Part shown: positions 25,144 to 39,112 of the stretch, one piece after another
Layout: each line of letters starts with the position of its first letter
Position numbering within the stretch: the stretch's first letter is position 1
Assembly: GCF_033978785.1 (NCBI RefSeq)
Contig: NW_026908095.1
Span: forward strand, 1-64,000
DNA length: 64,000 nt
Source of the DNA: Entelurus aequoreus
Taxonomy: Eukaryota > Chordata > Actinopteri > Syngnathiformes > Syngnathidae
Direction: 5' to 3'
The notes under the pieces: generated by a model
Database searches by the model: none
What the model saw: only the letters and a program-made list of their open reading frames with translations
Told to the model about the DNA's origin: nothing
Position numbers and translations under genes: made by a program

Positions 25144-26988
25144 GATTTTTTCTAAGTACAAAATCGAGAGAGGCTAAAAATCACCTCTTTTTCCTTCTCT
25201 CGATCAGACACTTAGAAAAAAAACGGAAAAAAAAAAAAAAAAAATTTGGATTTTTTCTAAGTACAAAATCGAGAGAGGCTAAAAATCACCTCTTTTTCCT
25301 TCTCTCGATCAGACACTTAGAAAAAAAACGGAAAAAAAAAAAAAAAAATTTGGATTTTTTTCTAAGTACAAAATCGAGAGAGGCTAAAAATCACCTCTTT
25401 TTCCTTCTCTCGATCGGACACTTAGAAAAAAAAAAAAAAAAAAATAAAATTTGGATTTTTTCTAAGTACAAAATCGAGAGAGGCTAAAAATCACCTCTTT
25501 TTCCTTCTCTCGATCAGACACTTAGAAAAAAAAACGGAAAAAAAAAATAAAAAATTTGGATTTTTTCTAAGTACAAAATCGAGAGAGGCTAAAAATCACC
25601 TCTTTTTCCTTCTCTCGATCGGACACTTAGAAAAAAAAAAAAAAAAAAAAAAAAAATTTGGATTTTTTCTAAGTACAAAATCGAGAGAGGCTAAAAATCA
25701 CCTCTTTTTCCTTCTCTCGATCGGACACTTAGAAAAAAAAAAAAAAAAAAAAAATTTGGATTTTTTCTAAGTACAAAATCGAGAGAGGCTAAAAATCACC
25801 TCTTTTTCCTTCTCTCGATCGGACACTTAGAAAAAAAAAAAAAAAAAAAAAAAAAATTTGGATTTTTTCTAAGTACAAAATCGAGAGAGGCTAAAAATCA
25901 CCTCTTTTTCCTTCTCTCGATCAGACACTTAGAAAAAAAACGGAAAAAAAAAAAAAAAAAAATGGATTTTTTCTAAGTACAAAATCGAGAGAGGCTAAAA
26001 ATCACCTCTTTTTCCTTCTCTCGATCGGACACTTAGAAAAAAAAAAAAAAAAAAAAAAAAAAATTGGATTTTTTCTATGTACAAAATCGAGAGAGGCTAA
26101 AAATCACCTCTTTTTCCTTCTCTCGATCACACACTTAGAAAAAAAACGGAAAAAAAAAAAAAAAAAATTTGGATTTTTTTCTAAGTACAAAATCGAGAGA
26201 GGCTAAAAATCACCTCTTTTTCCTTCTCTCGATCGGACACTTAGAAAAAAAAAAAAAAAAAAAAAAAATTTGGATTTTTTCTAAGTACAAAATCGAGAGA
26301 GGCTAAAAATCACCTCTTTTTCCTTCTCTCAATCAGACACTTAGAAAAAAAACGGAAAAAAAAAAAAAAAAAATTGGATTTTTTCTAAGTACAAAATCGA
26401 GAGAGGCTAAAAATCACCTCTTTTTCCTTCTCTCGATCGGACACTTAGAAAAAAAAAAAAAAAAAAAAAAAATTTGGATTTTTTCTAAGTACAAAATCGA
26501 GAGAGGCTAAAAATCACCTCTTTTTCCTTCTCTCGATCACACACTTAGAAAAAAAACGGAAAAAAAAAAAAAAAAAATTTGGATTTTTTTCTAAGTACAA
26601 AATCGAGAGAGGCTAAAAATCACCTCTTTTTCCTTCTCTCGATCGGACACTTAGAAAAAAAAAAAAAAAAAAAAAAATTTGGATTTTTTCTAAGTACAAA
26701 ATCGAGAGAGGCTAAAAATCACCTCTTTTTCCTTCTCTCGATCAGACACTTAGAAAAAAAACGGAAAAAAAAAAAAAAAAAATTTGGATTTTTTCTAAGT
26801 ACAAAATCGAGAGAGGCTAAAAATCACCTCTTTTTCCTTCTCTCGATCGGACACTTAGAAAAAAAAAAAAAAAAAAAAAAAAAATTGGATTTTTTCTAAG
26901 TACAAAATCGAGAGAGGCTAAAAATCACCTCTTTTTCCTTCTCTCGATCAGACACTTAGAAAAAAAACGGAAAAAAAAAAAAAAAAAT
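22878..26988 (+). repeat. 20-mer family unit 8, long 40-mer form
   Basis: A 4,111-bp copy of the long form, matching 8,567-12,676 marker by marker (CGACAG, TATA, AATAACGG, tract C, CTATGTAC, CTCAATC) with a constant offset of about 14.3 kb. One distinguishing base is a T in the otherwise pure tract near 25,445. Confidence 0.83.
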
Positions 26989-27675
26989 TTGGATTTTTTT
27001 CTAAGTACAAAATCGAGAGAGGCTAAAAATCACCTCTTTTTCCTTCTCTCGATCGGACACTTAGAAAAAAAAAAAAAAAAAAAAAAAAATTTGGATTTTT
27101 TCTAAGTACAAAATCGATAGAGGCTAAAAATCACCTCTTTTTCCTTCTCTCGATCGGACACTTAGAAAAAAAAAAAAAAAAAAAAAAAAATTGGATTTTT
27201 TCTAAGTACAAAATCGAGAGAGGCTAAAAATCACCTCTTTTTCCTTCTCTCGATCAGACACTTAGAAAAAAAACGGAAAAAAAAAAATAAAAAATTTGGA
27301 TTTTTTCTAAGTACAAAATCGAGAGAGGCTAAAAATCACCTCTTTTTCCGTCTCTCGACAGACACTTAGAAAAAAAACGGAAAAAAAAAAAAAAAAAATT
27401 TGGATTTTTTCTAAGTACAAAATCGAGAGAGGCTAAAAATCACCTCTTTTTCCTTCTCTCGATCGGACACTTAGAAAAAAAAAAAAAAAAAAAAAAAAAA
27501 TTGGATTTTTTCTAAGTACAAAATCGAGAGAGGCTAAAAATCACCTCTTTTTCCTTCTCTCGATCAGACACTTAGAAAAAAAACGGAAAAAAAAAAAAAA
27601 TTGGATTTTTTCTAAGTACAAAATCGAGAGAGGCTAAAAATCACCTCTTTTTCCTTCTCTCGATCGGACACTTAG

Positions 27676-27707
<32 letters not shown>

Positions 27708-28506
27708 GATTTTTTCTAAGTACAAAATCGAGAGAGGCTAAAAATCACCTCTTTTTCCTTCTCTCGATCGGACACTTAGAAAAAAAAAAAAAAAAAAAAA
27801 AAAAATTGGATTTTTTCTAAGTACAAAATCGAGAGAGGCTAAAAATCACCTCTTTTTCCTTCTCTCGATCAGACACTTAGAAAAAAAACGGAAAAAAAAA
27901 TATAAAAAATTTGGATTTTTTCAAGTACAAAATCGACAGAGGCTAAAAATCACCTCTTTTTCCTTCTCTCGATCAGACACTTAGAAAAAAAACGGGAAAA
28001 AAAAAAAAAAAAAATTTGGATTTTTTCTAAGTACAAAATCGATAGAGGCTAAAAATCACCTCTTTTTCCTTCTCTCGATCAGACACTTAGAAAAATAACG
28101 GAAAAAAAAAAAAAAATAATTTGGATTTTTTCTAAGTACAAAATCGAGAGAGGCTAAAAATCACCTCTTTTTCCTTCTCTCGATCAGACACTTAGAAAAA
28201 AAACGGAAAAAAAAAAAAAAAAAAATTGGATTTTTTTCTAAGTACAAAATCGAGAGAGGCTAAAAATCACCTCTTTTTCCTTCTCTCGATCGGACACTTA
28301 GAAAAAAAAAAAAAAAAAAAAAAAATTTGGATTTTTTCTAAGTACAAAATCGAGAGAGGCTAAAAATCACCTCTTTTTCCTTCTCTCGATCAGACACTTA
28401 GAAAAAAAAACGGAAAAAAAAAATAAAAAATTTGGATTTTTTCTAAGTACAAAATCGAGAGAGGCTAAAAATCACCTCTTTTTCCTTCTCTCGATCGGAC
28501 ACTTAG

Positions 28507-28537
<31 letters not shown>

Positions 28538-29223
28538 GATTTTTTCTAAGTACAAAATCGAGAGAGGCTAAAAATCACCTCTTTTTCCTTCTCTCGATCG
28601 GACACTTAGAAAAAAAAAAAAAAAAAAAAAAAATTTGGATTTTTTCTAAGTACAAAATCGAGAGAGGCTAAAAATCACCTCTTTTTCCTTCTCTCGATCA
28701 GACACTTAGAAAAAAAACGGAAAAAAAAAAAAAAAAAATTGGATTTTTTCTAAGTACAAAATCGAGAGAGGCTAAAAATCACCTCTTTTTCCTTCTCTCG
28801 ATCGGACACTTAGAAAAAAAAAAAAAAAAAAAAAAAAAATTTGGATTTTTTCTAAGTACAAAATCGAGAGAGGCTAAAAATCACCTCTTTTTCCTTCTCT
28901 CGATCACACACTTAGAAAAAAAACGGAAAAAAAAAAAAAAAAAATTTGGATTTTTTTCTAAGTACAAAATCGAGAGAGGCTAAAAATCACCTCTTTTTCC
29001 TTCTCTCGATCGGACACTTAGAAAAAAAAAAAAAAAAAAAAAAATTTGGATTTTTTCTAAGTACAAAATCGAGAGAGGCTAAAAATCACCTCTTTTTCCT
29101 TCTCTCGATCAGACACTTAGAAAAAAAACGGAAAAAAAAAAAAAAAATTTGGATTTTTTCTAAGTACAAAATCGAGAGAGGCTAAAAATCACCTCTTTTT
29201 CCTTCTCTCGATCGGACACTTAG

Positions 29224-29254
<31 letters not shown>

Positions 29255-30993
29255 GATTTTTTCTAAGTACAAAATCGAGAGAGGCTAAAAATCACCTCTT
29301 TTTCCTTCTCTCGATCAGACACTTAGAAAAAAAACGGAAAAAAAAAAAAAAAAAATTTGGATTTTTTCTAAGTACAAAATCGAGAGAGGCTAAAAATCAC
29401 CTCTTTTTCCTTCTCTCGATCAGACACTTAGAAAAAAAACGGAAAAAAAAAAAAAAAAATTTGGATTTTTTTCTAAGTACAAAATCGAGAGAGGCTAAAA
29501 ATCACCTCTTTTTCCTTCTCTCGATCGGACACTTAGAAAAAAAAAAAAAAAAAAAAAAAATTTGGATTTTTTCTAAGTACAAAATCGAGAGAGGCTAAAA
29601 ATCACCTCTTTTTCCTTCTCTCGATCAGACACTTAGAAAAAAAAACGGAAAAAAAAAATAAAAAATTTGGATTTTTTCTAAGTACAAAATCGAGAGAGGC
29701 TAAAAATCACCTCTTTTTCCTTCTCTCGATCGGACACTTAGAAAAAAAAAAAAAAAATAATAAAAAAATTTGGATTTTTTCTAAGTACAAAATCGAGAGA
29801 GGCTAAAAATCACCTCTTTTTCCTTCTCTCGATCGGACACTTAGAAAAAAAAAAAAAAAAAAAAATTTGGATTTTTTCTAAGTACAAAATCGAGAGAGGC
29901 TAAAAATCACCTCTTTTTCCTTCTCTCGATCGGACACTTAGAAAAAAAAAAAAAAAAAAAAAAAAATTTGGATTTTTTCTAAGTACAAAATCGAGAGAGG
30001 CTAAAAATCACCTCTTTTTCCTTCTCTCGATCAGACACTTAGAAAAAAAACGGAAAAAAAAAAAAAAAAAAATGGATTTTTTCTAAGTACAAAATCGAGA
30101 GAGGCTAAAAATCACCTCTTTTTCCTTCTCTCGATCGGACACTTAGAAAAAAAAAAAAAAAAAAAAAAAAAATTGGATTTTTTCTATGTACAAAATCGAG
30201 AGAGGCTAAAAATCACCTCTTTTTCCTTCTCTCGATCACACACTTAGAAAAAAAACGGAAAAAAAAAATAAAAAAATTTGGATTTTTTTCTAAGTACAAA
30301 ATCGAGAGAGGCTAAAAATCACCTCTTTTTCCTTCTCTCGATCGGACACTTAGAAAAAAAAAAAAAAAAAAAAAAAAATTTGGATTTTTTCTAAGTACAA
30401 AATCGAGAGAGGCTAAAAATCACCTCTTTTTCCTTCTCTCAATCAGACACTTAGAAAAAAAACGGAAAAAAAAAAAAAAAAATTTGGATTTTTTCTAAGT
30501 ACAAAATCGAGAGAGGCTAAAAATCACCTCTTTTTCCTTCTCTCGATCGGACACTTAGAAAAAAAAAAAAAAAAAAAATTTAGATTTTTTCTAAGTACAA
30601 AATCGAGAGAGGCTAAAAATCACCTCTTTTTCCTTCTCTCGATCAGACACTTAGAAAAAAAACGGAAAAAAAAAAAACAAAAAATTGGATTTTTTCTAAG
30701 TACAAAATCGAGAGAGGCTAAAAATCACCTCTTTTTCCTTCTCTCGATCGGACACTTAGAAAAAAAAAAAAAAAAAAAAAAAAATTGGATTTTTTCTAAG
30801 TACAAAATCGAGAGAGGCTAAAAATCACCTCTTTTTCCTTCTCTCGATCAGACACTTAGAAAAAAAACGGAAAAAAAAAAAAAAAAAATTTGGATTTTTT
30901 CTAAGTACAAAATCGAAAGAGGCTAAAAATCACCTCTTTTTCCTTCTCTCGATCAGACACTTAGAAAAAAAACGGAAAAAAAAAAAAAAAAAT
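26989..30993 (+). repeat. 20-mer family unit 9, 39-mer; first third of super-unit A
   Basis: A 4,005-bp long-form unit ending with monomers not found in units 2 and 8: a TTTAGATTT start near 30,580 and ATCGAAAGAGG near 30,913. All have partners 8.12 kb downstream. A single CGGG instead of CGG near 27,995 is private to this copy. Confidence 0.82.
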
Positions 30994-31779
30994 TTGGATT
31001 TTTTTCTAAGTACAAAATCGAGAGAGGCTAAAAATCACCTCTTTTTCCTTCTCTCGATCGGACACTTAGAAAAAAAAAAAAAAAAAAAAAAAATTTGGAT
31101 TTTTTCTAAGTACAAAATCGATAGAGGCTAAAAATCACCTCTTTTTCCTTCTCTCGATCGGACACTTAGAAAAAAAAAAAAAAAAAAAAAAAAATTGGAT
31201 TTTTTCTAAGTACAAAATCGAGAGAGGCTAAAAATCACCTCTTTTTCCTTCTCTCGATCAGACACTTAGAAAAAAAACGGAAAAAAAAAAATAAAAAATT
31301 TGGATTTTTTCTAAGTACAAAATCGAGAGAGGCTAAAAATCACCTCTTTTTCCTTCTCTCGACAGACACTTAGAAAAAAAACGGAAAAAAAAAAAAAAAA
31401 AATTTGGATTTTTTCTAAGTACAAAATCGAGAGAGGCTAAAAATCACCTCTTTTTCCTTCTCTCGATCGGACACTTAGAAAAAAAAAAAAAAATTGGATT
31501 TTTTCTAAGTACAAAATCGAGAGAGGCTAAAAATCACCTCTTTTTCCTTCTCTCGATCAGACACTTAGAAAAAAAACGGAAAAAAAAAAAAAAAATATTG
31601 GGATTTTTTCTAAGTACAAAATCGATAGAGGCTAAAAATCACCTCTTTTTCCTTCTCTCGATCAGACACTTAGAAAAAAAACGGAAAAAAAAAAAAAAAA
31701 AATTTGGATTTTTTTCTAAGTACAAAATCGAGAGAGGCTAAAAATCACCTCTTTTTCCTTCTCTCGATCGGACACTTAG

Positions 31780-31810
<31 letters not shown>

Positions 31811-33046
31811 GATTTTTTCTAAGTACAAAATCGAGAGAGGCTAAAAATCACCTCTTTTTCCTTCTCTCGATCGGACACTTAGAAAAAAAAAAAAAAAAAA
31901 TAAAAATTGGATTTTTTCTAAGTACAAAATCGAGAGAGGCTAAAAATCACCTCTTTTTCCTTCTCTCGATCAGACACTTAGAAAAAAAACGGAAAAAAAA
32001 AAATAAAAAATTTGGATTTTTTCAAGTACAAAATCGAGAGAGGCTAAAAATCACCTCTTTTTCCTTCTCTCGATCAGACACTTAGAAAAAAAACGGAAAA
32101 AAAAAAAAAAAAATTTGGATTTTTTCTAAGTACAAAATCGAGAGAGGCTAAAAATCACCTCTTTTTCCTTCTCTCGATCAGACACTTAGAAAAATAACGG
32201 AAAAAAAAAAAAAAATTTGGATTTTTTCTAAGTACAAAATCGAGAGAGGCTAAAAATCACCTCTTTTTCCTTCTCTCGATCAGACACTTAGAAAAAAAAC
32301 GGAAAAAAAAAAAAAAAAAATTGGATTTTTTTCTAAGTACAAAATCGAGAGAGGCTAAAAATCACCTCTTTTTCCTTCTCTCGATCGGACACTTAGAAAA
32401 AAAAAAAAAAAAAAAAAAATTTGGATTTTTTCTAAGTACAAAATCGAGAGAGGCTAAAAATCACCTCTTTTTCCTTCTCTCGATCAGACACTTAGAAAAA
32501 AAACGGAAAAAAAAAAATAAAAAATTTGGATTTTTTCAAGTACAAAATCGAGAGAGGCTAAAAATCACCTCTTTTTCCTTCTCTCGATCAGACACTTAGA
32601 AAAAAAACGGAAAAAAAAAAAAAAAAAAATTTGGATTTTTTCTAAGTACAAAATCGAGAGAGGCTAAAAATCACCTCTTTTTCCTTCTCTCGATCAGACA
32701 CTTAGAAAAATAACGGAAAAAAAAAAAAAAAAAATTTGGATTTTTTCTAAGTACAAAATCGAGAGAGGCTAAAAATCACCTCTTTTTCCTTATCTCGATC
32801 AGACACTTAGAAAAAAAACGGAAAAAAAAAAAAAAAAAAATTTGGATTTTTTCTAAGTACAAAATCGAGAGAGGCTAAAAATCACCTCTTTTTCCTTCTC
32901 TCGATCGGACACTTAGAAAAAAAAAAAAAAAAAAAAAAAAAATTGGATTTTTTCTAAGTACAAAATCGAGAGAGGCTAAAAATCACCTCTTTTTCCTTCT
33001 CTCGATCAGACACTTAGAAAAAAAACGGAAAAAAAAAAAAAAAAAT
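30994..33046 (+). repeat. 20-mer family unit 10, with domain-III-like insert
   Basis: A 2,053-bp unit. Positions 1-5 are followed by a short 15-A tract (31,479-31,493) and an ATTGGGA start near 31,606. It then carries TTCAAG without GACAGAGG and AATAACGG without GATAGAGG, twice (32.03-32.19 kb and 32.54-32.71 kb). That combination belongs to domains I and III, so this unit looks like a chimera. CTTATCTCG near 32,791 marks it. Confidence 0.78.
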
Positions 33047-33735
33047 TTGGATTTTTTTCTAAGTACAAAATCGAGAGAGGCTAAAAATCACCTCTTTTTC
33101 CTTCTCTCGATCGGACACTTAGAAAAAAACAAAAAAAAAAAAAAAATTTGGATTTTTTCTAAGTACAAAATCGATAGAGGCTAAAAATCACCTCTTTTTC
33201 CTTCTCTCGATCGGACACTTAGAAAAAAAAAAAAAAAAAAAAAAAAATTGGATTTTTTCTAAGTACAAAATCGAGAGAGGCTAAAAATCACCTCTTTTTC
33301 CTTCTCTCGATCAGACACTTAGAAAAAAAACGGAAAAAAAAAAATAAAAAATTTGGATTTTTTCTAAGTACAAAATCGAGAGAGGCTAAAAATCACCTCT
33401 TTTTCCTTCTCTCGACAGACACTTAGAAAAAAAACGGAAAAAAAAAAAAAAAAAATTTGGATTTTTTCTAAGTACAAAATCGAGAGAGGCTAAAAATCAC
33501 CTCTTTTTCCTTCTCTCGATCGGACACTTAGAAAAAAAAAAAAAAAAAAAAAAAAAATTGGGTTTTTTCTAAGTACAAAATCGAGAGAGGCTAAAAATCA
33601 CCTCTTTTTCCTTCTCTCGATCAGACACTTAGAAAAAAAACGGAAAAAAAAAAAAAAAAATTGGATTTTTTCTAAGTACAAAATCGAGAGAGGCTAAAAA
33701 TCACCTCTTTTTCCTTCTCTCGATCGGACACTTAG

Positions 33736-33766
<31 letters not shown>

Positions 33767-34565
33767 GATTTTTTCTAAGTACAAAATCGAGAGAGGCTAA
33801 AAATCACCTCTTTTTCCTTCTCTCGATCGGACACTTAGAAAAAAAAAAAAAAAAAAAAAAAAAATTGGATTTTTTCTAAGTACAAAATCGAGAGAGGCTA
33901 AAAATCACCTCTTTTTCCTTCTCTCGATCAGACACTTAGAAAAAAAACGGAAAAAAAAATATAAAAAATTTGGATTTTTTCAAGTACAAAATCGACAGAG
34001 GCTAAAAATCACCTCTTTTTCCTTCTCTCGATCAGACACTTAGAAAAAAAACGGAAAAAAAAAAAAAAAAAAATTTGGATTTTTTCTAAGTACAAAATCG
34101 ATAGAGGCTAAAAATCACCTCTTTTTCCTTCTCTCGATCAGACACTTAGAAAAATAACGGAAAAAAAATAAAAAATAATTTGGATTTTTTCTAAGTACAA
34201 AATCGAGAGAGGCTAAAAATCACCTCTTTTTCCTTCTCTCGATCAGACACTTAGAAAAAAAACGGAAAAAAAAAAAAAAAAAATTTGGATTTTTTTCTAA
34301 GTACAAAATCGAGAGAGGCTAAAAATCACCTCTTTTTCCTTCTCTCGATCGGACACTTAGAAAAAAAAAAAAAAAAAAAAAAAATTTGGATTTTTTCTAA
34401 GTACAAAATCGAGAGAGGCTAAAAATCACCTCTTTTTCCTTCTCTCGATCAGACACTTAGAAAAAAAAACGGAAAAAAAAAATAAAAAATTTGGATTTTT
34501 TCTAAGTACAAAATCGAGAGAGGCTAAAAATCACCTCTTTTTCCTTCTCTCGATCGGACACTTAG

Positions 34566-34596
<31 letters not shown>

Positions 34597-34871
34597 GATT
34601 TTTTCTAAGTACAAAATCGAGAGAGGCTAAAAATCACCTCTTTTTCCTTCTCTCGATCGGACACTTAGAAAAAAAAAAAAAAAAAAAAAAATTTGGATTT
34701 TTTCTAAGTACAAAATCGAGAGAGGCTAAAAATCACCTCTTTTTCCTTCTCTCGATCAGACACTTAGAAAAAAAACGGAAAAAAAAAAAAAAAAAATTGG
34801 ATTTTTTCTAAGTACAAAATCGAGAGAGGCTAAAAATCACCTCTTTTTCCTTCTCTCGATCGGACACTTAG

Positions 34872-34902
<31 letters not shown>

Positions 34903-35109
34903 GATTTTTTCTAAGTACAAAATCGAGAGAGGCTAAAAATCACCTCTTTTTCCTTCTCTCGATCACACACTTAGAAAAAAAACGGAAAAAAAAAAAAAAA
35001 AAAATTTGGATTTTTTCTAAGTACAAAATCGAGAGAGGCTAAAAATCACCTCTTTTTCCTTCTCTCGATCAGACACTTAGAAAAAAAACGGAAAAAAAAA
35101 AAAAAAAAT
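33047..35109 (+). repeat. 20-mer family unit 11, 20 monomers
   Basis: A 2,063-bp canonical unit with the CCTTCTCTCGACAG and TTGGGTTTT pair (33,412 and 33,560). A C in the first tract near 33,130 marks it and recurs near 41,449 and 46,402. Confidence 0.82.
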
Positions 35110-35796
35110 TTGGATTTTTTTCTAAGTACAAAATCGAGAGAGGCTAAAAATCACCTCTTTTTCCTTCTCTCGATCGGACACTTAGAAAAAAAAAAAAAAA
35201 AAAAAAAAAATTTGGATTTTTTCTAAGTACAAAATCGATAGAGGCTAAAAATCACCTCTTTTTCCTTCTCTCGATCGGACACTTAGAAAAAAAAAAAAAA
35301 AAAAAAAAAAATTGGATTTTTTCTAAGTACAAAATCGAGAGAGGCTAAAAATCACCTCTTTTTCCTTCTCTCGATCAGACACTTAGAAAAAAAACGGAAA
35401 AAAAAAAATAAAAAATTTGGATTTTTTCTAAGTACAAAATCGAGAGAGGCTAAAAATCACCTCTTTTTCCGTCTCTCGACAGACACTTAGAAAAAAAACG
35501 GAAAAAAAAAAAAAAAAATTTGGATTTTTTCTAAGTACAAAATCGAGAGAGGCTAAAAATCACCTCTTTTTCCTTCTCTCGATCGGACACTTAGAAAAAA
35601 AAAAAAAAAAAAAAAAAAAATTGGATTTTTTCTAAGTACAAAATCGAGAGAGGCTAAAAATCACCTCTTTTTCCTTCTCTCGATCAGACACTTAGAAAAA
35701 AAACGGAAAAAAAAAAAAAAATTGGATTTTTTCTAAGTACAAAATCGAGAGAGGCTAAAAATCACCTCTTTTTCCTTCTCTCGATCGGACACTTAG

Positions 35797-35828
<32 letters not shown>

Positions 35829-36624
35829 GATTTTTTCTAAGTACAAAATCGAGAGAGGCTAAAAATCACCTCTTTTTCCTTCTCTCGATCGGACACTTAG
35901 AAAAAAAAAAAAAAAAAAAAAAAAAATTGGATTTTTTCTAAGTACAAAATCGAGAGAGGCTAAAAATCACCTCTTTTTCCTTCTCTCGATCAGACACTTA
36001 GAAAAAAAACGGAAAAAAAAATATAAAAAATTTGGATTTTTTCAAGTACAAAATCGACAGAGGCTAAAAATCACCTCTTTTTCCTTCTCTCGATCAGACA
36101 CTTAGAAAAAAAACGGAAAAAAAAAAAAAAAAAATTTGGATTTTTTCTAAGTACAAAATCGATAGAGGCTAAAAATCACCTCTTTTTCCTTCTCTCGATC
36201 AGACACTTAGAAAAATAACGGAAAAAAAAAAAAAAATAATTTGGATTTTTTCTAAGTACAAAATCGAGAGAGGCTAAAAATCACCTCTTTTTCCTTCTCT
36301 CGATCAGACACTTAGAAAAAAAACGGAAAAAAAAAAAAAAAAAAATTGGATTTTTTTCTAAGTACAAAATCGAGAGAGGCTAAAAATCACCTCTTTTTCC
36401 TTCTCTCGATCGGACACTTAGAAAAAAAAAAAAAAAAAAAAAATTTGGATTTTTTCTAAGTACAAAATCGAGAGAGGCTAAAAATCACCTCTTTTTCCTT
36501 CTCTCGATCAGACACTTAGAAAAAAAAACGGAAAAAAAAAATAAAAAATTTGGATTTTTTCTAAGTACAAAATCGAGAGAGGCTAAAAATCACCTCTTTT
36601 TCCTTCTCTCGATCGGACACTTAG

Positions 36625-36655
<31 letters not shown>

Positions 36656-37341
36656 GATTTTTTCTAAGTACAAAATCGAGAGAGGCTAAAAATCACCTCT
36701 TTTTCCTTCTCTCGATCGGACACTTAGAAAAAAAAAAAAAAAAAAAAAAATTTGGATTTTTTCTAAGTACAAAATCGAGAGAGGCTAAAAATCACCTCTT
36801 TTTCCTTCTCTCGATCAGACACTTAGAAAAAAAAACGGAAAAAAAAAAAAAAAAAATTGGATTTTTTCTAAGTACAAAATCGAGAGAGGCTAAAAATCAC
36901 CTCTTTTTCCTTCTCTCGATCGGACACTTAGAAAAAAAAAAAAAAAAAAAAAAAAAATTTGGATTTTTTCTAAGTACAAAATCGAGAGAGGCTAAAAATC
37001 ACCTCTTTTTCCTTCTCTCGATCACACACTTAGAAAAAAAACGGAAAAAAAAAAAAAAAAAATTTGGATTTTTTTCTAAGTACAAAATCGAGAGAGGCTA
37101 AAAATCACCTCTTTTTCCTTCTCTCGATCGGACACTTAGAAAAAAAAAAAAAAAAAAAAAAATTTGGATTTTTTCTAAGTACAAAATCGAGAGAGGCTAA
37201 AAATCACCTCTTTTTCCTTCTCTCGATCAGACACTTAGAAAAAAAACGGAAAAAAAAAAAAAAAATTTGGATTTTTTCTAAGTACAAAATCGAGAGAGGC
37301 TAAAAATCACCTCTTTTTCCTTCTCTCGATCGGACACTTAG

Positions 37342-37373
<32 letters not shown>

Positions 37374-39112
37374 GATTTTTTCTAAGTACAAAATCGAGAG
37401 AGGCTAAAAATCACCTCTTTTTCCTTCTCTCGATCAGACACTTAGAAAAAAAACGGAAAAAAAAAAAAAAAAAATTTGGATTTTTTCTAAGTACAAAATC
37501 GAGAGAGGCTAAAAATCACCTCTTTTTCCTTCTCTCGATCAGACACTTAGAAAAAAAACGGAAAAAAAAAAAAAAAAATTTGGATTTTTTTCTAAGTACA
37601 AAATCGAGAGAGGCTAAAAATCACCTCTTTTTCCTTCTCTCGATCGGACACTTAGAAAAAAAAAAAAAAAAAAAAAAATTTGGATTTTTTCTAAGTACAA
37701 AATCGAGAGAGGCTAAAAATCACCTCTTTTTCCTTCTCTCGATCAGACACTTAGAAAAAAAAACGGAAAAAAAAAATAAAAAATTTGGATTTTTTCTAAG
37801 TACAAAATCGAGAGAGGCTAAAAATCACCTCTTTTTCCTTCTCTCGATCGGACACTTAGAAAAAAAAAAAAAAAAAAATAAAAAAATTTGGATTTTTTCT
37901 AAGTACAAAATCGAGAGAGGCTAAAAATCACCTCTTTTTCCTTCTCTCGATCGGACACTTAGAAAAAAAAAAAAAAAAAAAATTTGGATTTTTTCTAAGT
38001 ACAAAATCGAGAGAGGCTAAAAATCACCTCTTTTTCCTTCTCTCGATCGGACACTTAGAAAAAAAAAAAAAAAAAAAAAAAAAATTTGGATTTTTTCTAA
38101 GTACAAAATCGAGAGAGGCTAAAAATCACCTCTTTTTCCTTCTCTCGATCAGACACTTAGAAAAAAAACGGAAAAAAAAAAAAAAAAAAATGGATTTTTT
38201 CTAAGTACAAAATCGAGAGAGGCTAAAAATCACCTCTTTTTCCTTCTCTCGATCGGACACTTAGAAAAAAAAAAAAAAAAAAAAAAAAAAATTGGATTTT
38301 TTCTATGTACAAAATCGAGAGAGGCTAAAAATCACCTCTTTTTCCTTCTCTCGATCACACACTTAGAAAAAAAACGGAAAAAAAAAATAAAAAAATTTGG
38401 ATTTTTTTCTAAGTACAAAATCGAGAGAGGCTAAAAATCACCTCTTTTTCCTTCTCTCGATCGGACACTTAGAAAAAAAAAAAAAAAAAAAAAAAATTTG
38501 GATTTTTTCTAAGTACAAAATCGAGAGAGGCTAAAAATCACCTCTTTTTCCTTCTCTCAATCAGACACTTAGAAAAAAAACGGAAAAAAAAAAAAAAAAT
38601 TTGGATTTTTTCTAAGTACAAAATTGAGAGAGGCTAAAAATCACACCTCTTTTTCCTTCTCTCGATCGGACACTTAGAAAAAAAAAAAAAAAAAAAATTT
38701 AGATTTTTTCTAAGTACAAAATCGAGAGAGGCTAAAAATCACCTCTTTTTCCTTCTCTCGATCAGACACTTAGAAAAAAAACGGAAAAAAAAAAAACAAA
38801 AAATTGGATTTTTTCTAAGTACAAAATCGAGAGAGGCTAAAAATCACCTCTTTTTCCTTCTCTCGATCGGACACTTAGAAAAAAAAAAAAAAAAAAAAAA
38901 AATTGGATTTTTTCTAAGTACAAAATCGAGAGAGGCTAAAAATCACCTCTTTTTCCTTCTCTCGATCAGACACTTAGAAAAAAAACGGAAAAAAAAAAAA
39001 AAAAAATTTGGATTTTTTCTAAGTACAAAATCGAAAGAGGCTAAAAATCACCTCTTTTTCCTTCTCTCGATCAGACACTTAGAAAAAAAACGGAAAAAAA
39101 AAAAAAAAAAAT
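35110..39112 (+). repeat. 20-mer family unit 12, 39-mer; first third of super-unit B
   Basis: A 4,003-bp copy of unit 9, displaced by about 8.12 kb. It shares TTTAGATTT (near 38,700), ATCGAAAGAGG (near 39,033) and CTATGTAC (near 38,303). Private changes are AATTGAG plus a two-base AC insertion giving ATCACACCTC near 38,625-38,650. Confidence 0.82.

Larger units (their letters stand above)
26989..35109 (+). repeat. 8.12-kb super-unit A (79 monomers)
   Basis: Units 9, 10 and 11 together (4,005 + 2,053 + 2,063 = 8,121 bp) form a larger repeat whose second copy follows immediately. Rare private markers keep the same spacing in both: CTATGTAC 30,185 and 38,303; TTTAGATTT 30,580 and 38,700; the 15-A tract 31,479 and 39,597; CTTATCTCG 32,791 and 40,911. 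This is a tandem duplication of a block made of three HOR units. Confidence 0.85.
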
